Shown piece by piece: positions 60,170 through 64,000 of a DNA stretch of 64,000 nt (position 1 is the first letter of the stretch; every line of letters begins with the position of its first letter). The notes beneath the pieces are model-generated. The model searched no databases and was not told where the DNA came from. It saw only the letters and a list, made by a program, of their open reading frames with translations. This stretch comes from Albirhodobacter sp048262715 (GTDB lineage Bacteria; Pseudomonadota; Alphaproteobacteria; Rhodobacterales; Rhodobacteraceae). The stretch spans positions 158,537 through 222,536 of the forward strand of contig JBLXEV010000008.1 in assembly GCA_048262715.1 (NCBI GenBank). The letters run 5' to 3'. Position numbers and translations under genes: made by a program.

Positions 60170-61939
60170 TCAAACCAACGGACGCGGGTTGGACAGATAT
60201 TGGGTGCGGATCGCGTTGATCGTCCAATAGGCCATGCCGCCGACAAGCCCTGTCGGGTTATATTGCGTGTTCTGCACGAAATTGCCCGCACCCATTGCGA
60301 AGACATTGTGCTTATCCCATGCCTGACCAAAGCGGTTCACAACCCCTTCGGTAGGCGTTTCCGACATACTGTGCCCGCCGGTGTTATGGGTCGTCTGATA
60401 GGGGCGCACGTCGTATTCCGCGCCGATATCTTTGAACCCCGATTGCATGAGATCAGGATTCATCGATTGGGCGAGGGGCTCCATTTTACGTTTCATGAAC
60501 TGGTTCATCTTCAGGTCATTGTCCTGCCAGTTGAACGTCATGCGCATCAAGGGCCGCCCGTGGCGATCCTTGTAGGTTGGATCCAGATCGAGGTGGTTGT
60601 TGGTATAGGCCATATGCGAGCCGTGCGAGCCGATCGACATCGAATGGCCGTACCATTCCTTGATGCCTTGCTTCCATCCCGCGCCCCAGCTTGGCGTGCC
60701 TTTTGGCAGCGACATGCTGCGGATCGGTTGCCCGTTGAACGTCCCAGAGCGCCAATAGGAGCCGCCAATGAAGCCCTCTGCGCCGAAATCGTTCTGGCTG
60801 ATACTGAAATCGTCGATCACCGTGCCATTGGCCCCATGGCCGACGAAGGGATTAAACTCCTCATCCTTGAAGAACATCGTGACGCCGCCATTCATCTGAT
60901 AGGCGTAATTCTTGCCCGTCACACCCTCGCCCGTCACCGGATTATAGGGCGTGCCGATGCCGGAAATCAGCATCAGATGCACGTTATTGAGCTGATAGGA
61001 CGACAGGATCACCAGATCGGCAGGCTGGAACACTTCTTCCTGCGCGGCCTCATCCCAATAGGTGACACCCGTCGCGGTCTTGCCGTCAGCCGCCATCTCC
61101 ACCTTCAGAACTTCCGAATTGGTGCGATAGGAGAAGTTCGGCATCCGCTTGAGCGCATCAAGGATCGCCGTTTGCGGCGAGCTTTTGGAATATTGGTAAC
61201 AGCCGAAACGCTCGCAGAACCCGCAGAAATTGCACGGGCCCATTTGCATCCCGTAAGGGTTCACATAGGAGGTCGAGGCGATCCCTGCGGGCGCGGGGAA
61301 CGGGTGGTAGCCCTTCGCGAGGCAGGCATCATGGAATTTCTGGCTATCCCATGTGCGCGGCATCGGCGGCATCGGATAATCCTCCGAGCGCCAACCCTCG
61401 AACGGGTTCCCGCCCTCGCGGATCTCACCGTTCAGGTTGCCTGCATAGCCGGAAATTCCCGCAACGCGCTCGAACCGCGTGAAATAAGGCTCCAACTCGT
61501 CATAGCTCACCGGATAATCGCTGAGGTTCATGCCCTCGGGAATGATCTCAGCGCCCCAGTTTTCTTCGACATAAGACCGCAGGCGCATCTCTTCGGCCTG
61601 CGGGCGCCAGTTCAGCCCGTTCCAATGCGTGCCTGCGCCCCCAACCCCGTTGCCCGGAAGGAAAGAGCCGAGTGAGCGATAGGGCAGGGCAATCTCGCGA
61701 TCATTGCGCCGCACGGTCAGGGTTTGCTGGCTCGGCTTTTGCATCATTTTCAGACGGACGCCGTATTTCAACTCGTCGATCTGTTGGGGGTATTTGAAAT
61801 CGGGGACGGTGTTTTGATCTGGCCCGCGCTCAAGCGCGATGATCTCTAGCCCCTCTTGTGCCAGTTCAATCCCCGCGATGGAGCCTGTCCAGCCGAGGCC
61901 GACGATGACGACATCTTTCTTCTGTTCTTGACGTGCCAT
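60170..61939 (-). CDS. GMC-family flavoprotein dehydrogenase, large subunit
   Basis: A 589-residue GMC oxidoreductase. FAD motif VIVGLGWTGSIAGIEL (12-27), GNGVGGAGTHWNGLNWR (97-112) and the C-terminal active-site region TTHNTGGHSM...QYNPTGLVGG. Four cysteines at 236, 239, 242 and 247 (CNFCGFCERFGC) could hold an iron-sulfur cluster, as known for FAD-glucose and fructose dehydrogenases. It has no signal of its own and is probably carried to the periplasm with the Tat subunit encoded just upstream. Substrate: gluconate, a keto-gluconate or a polyol; not decidable here. Confidence 0.9.
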   Translation of the reverse strand: MARQEQKKDVVIVGLGWTGSIAGIELAQEGLEIIALERGPDQNTVPDFKYPQQIDELKYGVRLKMMQKPSQQTLTVRRNDREIALPYRSLGSFLPGNGVGGAGTHWNGLNWRPQAEEMRLRSYVEENWGAEIIPEGMNLSDYPVSYDELEPYFTRFERVAGISGYAGNLNGEIREGGNPFEGWRSEDYPMPPMPRTWDSQKFHDACLAKGYHPFPAPAGIASTSYVNPYGMQMGPCNFCGFCERFGCYQYSKSSPQTAILDALKRMPNFSYRTNSEVLKVEMAADGKTATGVTYWDEAAQEEVFQPADLVILSSYQLNNVHLMLISGIGTPYNPVTGEGVTGKNYAYQMNGGVTMFFKDEEFNPFVGHGANGTVIDDFSISQNDFGAEGFIGGSYWRSGTFNGQPIRSMSLPKGTPSWGAGWKQGIKEWYGHSMSIGSHGSHMAYTNNHLDLDPTYKDRHGRPLMRMTFNWQDNDLKMNQFMKRKMEPLAQSMNPDLMQSGFKDIGAEYDVRPYQTTHNTGGHSMSETPTEGVVNRFGQAWDKHNVFAMGAGNFVQNTQYNPTGLVGGMAYWTINAIRTQYLSNPRPLV

Positions 61940-61943
61940 GTGC

Positions 61944-62645
61944 TTATGCCCTCTCGCCGCTGATCGAAACTGGGCCGAGCGGGTATTTCACATTGTGCCG
62001 CTCCGGCCATTCGCGGTAAGCGGCGCGCGCACCGGGGAAGCCGATATAGACCCAAGATTGCATGCCGAAATTGCCGCCATATTGCGGATCGGCGAAATAG
62101 CCTTCCTTGGTGTTGCCCAGCAGGATCGAGAAGAAATCGCGGGTTTCTGAATTTAGCCCGACTTCGCCTTTCTCGAGCGCGGTCAGCGCGGCATCCTGTT
62201 GATCGGGCGTCAGCGATGCGAAGGCCGCACCATGGGCCGTCTCGCACCAGCTATTGAACGCCGGAATCGCGGAACGGTAAATCTGCGCGGGGTTCAGCGG
62301 TGTCTGCCAGCCGCGCGCGGGAACTGCGTCGGGGTCATGCGGGCCTTCCATATACCAATCATCCGCAGTGCCATAATCGCCCGCGAGTTGGCGATCAATG
62401 AACACAGGCACCCGGGCCTCGATTGCCCCCGGTCCATCGCCGTCCGAGGGGATCAGCCGCGCGGTGGCCGCCATGACAAATGCCCATTCCTCTGCGGTCA
62501 GATATTCGGGTTTATACTCTTCGAGGGGCGGCGGGGGCGGGGCCTCTTGTGCGGATGCAGAGGCCGCAAGGCCGGAAAGAGCGAGGCCAGCGGCGGTGGC
62601 TTTCAAAAAGCCACGGCGGCTTGGGTAGCCTGGAAGGTCGGTCAT
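61944..62645 (-). CDS. Small (gluconate 2-dehydrogenase subunit 3) family subunit with Tat signal
   Basis: A 233-residue protein with a twin-arginine signal SRRGFLKATAAGLALSGLAA at the N-terminus and an EYLTAEEWAFVMAATARLIP segment typical of gluconate 2-dehydrogenase subunit 3. It exports the flavoprotein by piggy-back and stabilises it. First gene of the three-gene operon, four bases ahead of the GMC start. Confidence 0.9.
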   Translation of the reverse strand: MTDLPGYPSRRGFLKATAAGLALSGLAASASAQEAPPPPPLEEYKPEYLTAEEWAFVMAATARLIPSDGDGPGAIEARVPVFIDRQLAGDYGTADDWYMEGPHDPDAVPARGWQTPLNPAQIYRSAIPAFNSWCETAHGAAFASLTPDQQDAALTALEKGEVGLNSETRDFFSILLGNTKEGYFADPQYGGNFGMQSWVYIGFPGARAAYREWPERHNVKYPLGPVSISGERA

Positions 62646-62900
62646 GGGGATTTTGCCTTTAGGGTAGTTTACCTATCCCTTAGGGTGGGCCGACGGCTTC
62701 AAATGGCAAGTTTTTTTTAAAAGGAAGATGACAAACTGTCGCGGTGCGGAAATGTAAACACGCGTTTTCCTTTTTGGTGGCGGCCGCAGTCTGTCAAAAC
62801 GATACGTCCGCGGCAAGCCTCTCGTGCCGCCCAAAAGACATAGCCACCAAGGCGGTTCACGGATCTCGAAGCCTTACGTCGCGGGCAGCTATACCGATTG
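62646..62900. other. Intergenic region upstream of the dehydrogenase operon
   Basis: It should hold the promoter of the dehydrogenase operon. Two CCTTTAGGGT / CCCTTAGGGT copies (62656-62665 and 62677-62686) lie 11-40 bases ahead of the Tat-subunit start and may be a regulator site. No credible gene was seen. Confidence 0.35.
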
Positions 62901-62901
62901 A

Positions 62902-62940
62902 GAAAAAACCCTCATCAGATGCCGTGCAAAGCGATGAGGG
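62902..62940 (-). terminator. Rho-independent terminator on the minus strand
   Basis: CCCTCATC (62909-62916) and GATGAGGG (62933-62940) form a perfect 8-bp stem over 16 bases; on the minus strand it is followed by six T residues and CTC. It is 135 bases past the sugar-transferase stop and would end that transcript. Between it and the stop, GGCGTTGG/CCAACGCC (62992-62999/63020-63027) is another inverted repeat. Confidence 0.7.
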
Positions 62941-63074
62941 ATCGCGACGCCATATCAGACGGTCTCAGGAGGAAGACCTGTGCCTCTCATTGGCGTTGGA
63001 TAGGATGGAATAATCAGACCCAACGCCGAGCCAAGCATAAAACGACAGCGTCACCCTCATCAGGTGGCGAGGCG

Positions 63075-63632
63075 TTAGAGGCCGGCGCGCCCGAAGTCAG
63101 TCATCAAGGTTCGCCAGAAGATCCAGAGCTCAAGCCGGATGCTAGCATGAGTGATGTAGAAGAGATCTGCCTGCACTTTGCGACCTGTCGCCTCAGTACC
63201 TTGAACATAGCCAACCTCGGTTTGTGCGAGGCCAGATACGCCTGGCAGCACGGCGTGGCGCTCACGATAGCCGGGGACGGTTTCAAGATATTCCACCGCA
63301 TGATCGTAGTAATCAGGGCGCGGGCCGATGAGACTCATCTGGCCAAGCAACACGTTGAAAATCTGCGGCAATTCATCGATACGACTTTTGCGCAGGATAT
63401 GGCCGAGGCGGGTAATTCTGTCCATCTCGAGCGGGTCATCGGCCCCCCGCGTCACGATGTCGACGTGGACCATCGAGCGGAACTTATACGCGTTAAAGGG
63501 CATACAGTTCCGGCCCATGAGTTTTTGAACAAAAAACAACGAACCGGGATTCTTGAAGGGATTCAGGATCAGCAGCGTGAGCGCGACGAGAAGAATTGTC
63601 GGAAGAAGGATAATCGATAGGCTGATATCCAT
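63075..63632 (-). CDS. Bacterial sugar transferase (undecaprenyl-phosphate phosphoglycosyltransferase), 5' end cut by IS
   Basis: The 185 residues from the first ATG hold the catalytic core: KFRSM, RITRLGHILRKSRIDELPQI, MSLIGPRPDY and LPGVSGLAQTE. One hydrophobic segment (ISLSIILLPTILLVALTLLI) anchors it. In-frame codons continue upstream of the ATG (...SYVIFKRG), matching the family's FKR-FD opening, up to the IS3 end at about 63661, where the frame loses meaning. So the original N-terminus, possibly a longer domain, has been removed. It would transfer a sugar phosphate to the lipid carrier for polysaccharide synthesis; activity of the remnant is doubtful. Confidence 0.82.
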   Translation of the reverse strand: MDISLSIILLPTILLVALTLLILNPFKNPGSLFFVQKLMGRNCMPFNAYKFRSMVHVDIVTRGADDPLEMDRITRLGHILRKSRIDELPQIFNVLLGQMSLIGPRPDYYDHAVEYLETVPGYRERHAVLPGVSGLAQTEVGYVQGTEATGRKVQADLFYITHASIRLELWIFWRTLMTDFGRAGL

Positions 63633-63661
63633 GCCGCGTTTGAAGATAACATAGGAGATGT

Positions 63662-63866
63662 TGGTCTGCCCCCACTGAGTGGTCCGATGTAAATGTTAGT
63701 GCATGGTCGGCCTCTGGTCTATCGGGACGATGCTTTCGGGCGCCGGTGGACGATACGATATCCCAGAGCACTGTGTGGCCTGACGGTGTTGTAGTGGCGA
63801 CGCCATCTCTCGATCAGGATCTGTGCCTCGCGCAGCGTGTAGAAGACCTCACCGTTCAGAAGTTCG
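63662..63866 (-). mobile_element. IS3-family insertion sequence, partial
   Basis: The end TGGTCTGCCCCCACTGAGTG at 63662 looks like an IS3-type terminal inverted repeat. It is followed by the 3' end of a transposase OrfB gene on the minus strand. The element is cut at about 63866 by a second insertion, so only ~205 bases are in the window. It lies directly against the truncated sugar-transferase gene. Confidence 0.75.
63719..63866 (-). pseudogene. IS3-family transposase OrfB, C-terminal fragment
   Basis: The C-terminal ~50 residues read ELLNGEVFYTLREAQILIER, then WRRHYNTVRPHSALGYR, the typical end of the IS3 OrfB integrase (DDE) domain after its catalytic glutamate. Upstream of ELLNGE the family sequence (normally ...RFRD) is replaced by unrelated residues, marking the junction near 63866. 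The remainder may resume beyond the second IS, outside the window. Confidence 0.8.
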
Positions 63867-64000
63867 GTCTTAGGTAGCAAATGCACCAGATGATTGACTG
63901 AGAAGACGGATGAGAACAATATGTGAACATTGATGGTTTTCGGAAGTTCATATGGCGCAGCATTTTCTCCTGTCGGCCGCGGCGCGGACCCTGTCTCTCA
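63867..64000 (+). mobile_element. IS1595-type insertion sequence, left end, nested in the IS3 element
   Basis: Non-IS3 sequence begins at about 63867-63873 and, 80 bases in, opens a reading frame starting MAQHFLLSAAARTLSL, which I recognise as the N-terminus of IS1595-family transposases. Precise terminal repeats and the target duplication cannot be set because the other end lies outside the window. Confidence 0.6.
63952..64000 (+). CDS. IS1595-family transposase, N-terminal part only
   Basis: Sixteen codons from the ATG at 63952 to the window end: MAQHFLLSAAARTLSL. This opening is typical of IS1595-type transposases, whose zinc-finger and DDE-like domains would follow beyond the window. The call depends on this short, but distinctive, stretch. 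It runs opposite to the IS3 transposase it interrupts. Confidence 0.65.
   Translation, partial: MAQHFLLSAAARTLSL

Noticed and set aside
58782..61675. Two long plus-strand frames (482 and 526 codons) opposite the cytochrome and GMC genes
   Set aside because: Antisense shadows of genes with heme and FAD motifs; no ribosome site or family resemblance.
62898..63620. A 240-codon plus-strand frame before the IS
   Set aside because: Mostly antisense to the sugar-transferase core, which has clear catalytic motifs.

Overview
The window is GC-rich, densely packed bacterial DNA. It looks like an alphaproteobacterium of the Rhodobacteraceae type. The evidence is a polyol operon with the Rhodobacter smoEFGK-smoS-mtlK gene order, tripartite tricarboxylate (TctCBA) and TAXI-type TRAP transporters, a DctB/DctD-like pair whose regulator has GAFPGA where GAFTGA is usual, and IS3 and IS1595 type insertion sequences. 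A Ketogulonicigenium- or Paracoccus-like genome would fit, but the species cannot be fixed from sequence alone. No rRNA, tRNA or CRISPR array was recognised.

Layout. 1-9 kb: an aryl-CoA catabolic operon on the minus strand (RidA-like protein, thioesterase, SDR, two-domain aminobenzoyl/salicylyl-CoA monooxygenase-reductase) with a divergent second thioesterase. Next comes a GntR-controlled polar amino-acid ABC transporter with a kynureninase-like PLP enzyme. Together they suggest a kynurenine -> anthranilate -> 2-aminobenzoyl-CoA route. 9-14.3 kb: LysR regulator and divergent TctC-TctB-TctA plus an ArgE-like deacylase. 14.4-22 kb: an SDR lacking the catalytic Tyr/Lys, then a TAXI TRAP transporter, a DUF1850 protein and a DctB/DctD-like two-component system in one overlapping operon. 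22-27.4 kb: a YtfQ-YtfR-YtfT-YjfF sugar (galactofuranose-type) ABC importer with a GntR regulator. 27.7-30.3 kb: a small membrane protein and a PutP-like sodium symporter. 30.4-37.9 kb: LysR and a divergent Dpp/Opp-type ABC importer plus amidase. 37.9-44 kb: GntR and divergent YfcC-family carrier, LysR, aldehyde dehydrogenase and a beta-hydroxyacid dehydrogenase. 44.1-50.9 kb: an Fbp/Afu-type ABC importer co-transcribed with three hydrolases (metallo-beta-lactamase fold, histidine phosphatase, HAD) and a divergent DeoR regulator. 50.9-58.6 kb: polyol uptake and oxidation (LacI, smoEFGK, smoS, mtlK). 58.8-62.6 kb: a three-subunit membrane flavoprotein dehydrogenase (Tat small subunit, GMC flavoprotein, triheme cytochrome c). 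63-64 kb: a sugar transferase gene cut at its 5' end by an IS3 element that is itself interrupted by an IS1595-type element.

The region is essentially a bank of nutrient-uptake modules, each with its own local regulator. In six of the seven transporters that have a separate binding-protein gene followed by membrane genes, a GC-rich hairpin sits directly after the binding-protein gene. Several divergent intergenic regions carry matching operator copies that tie the adjacent regulator to its operon.
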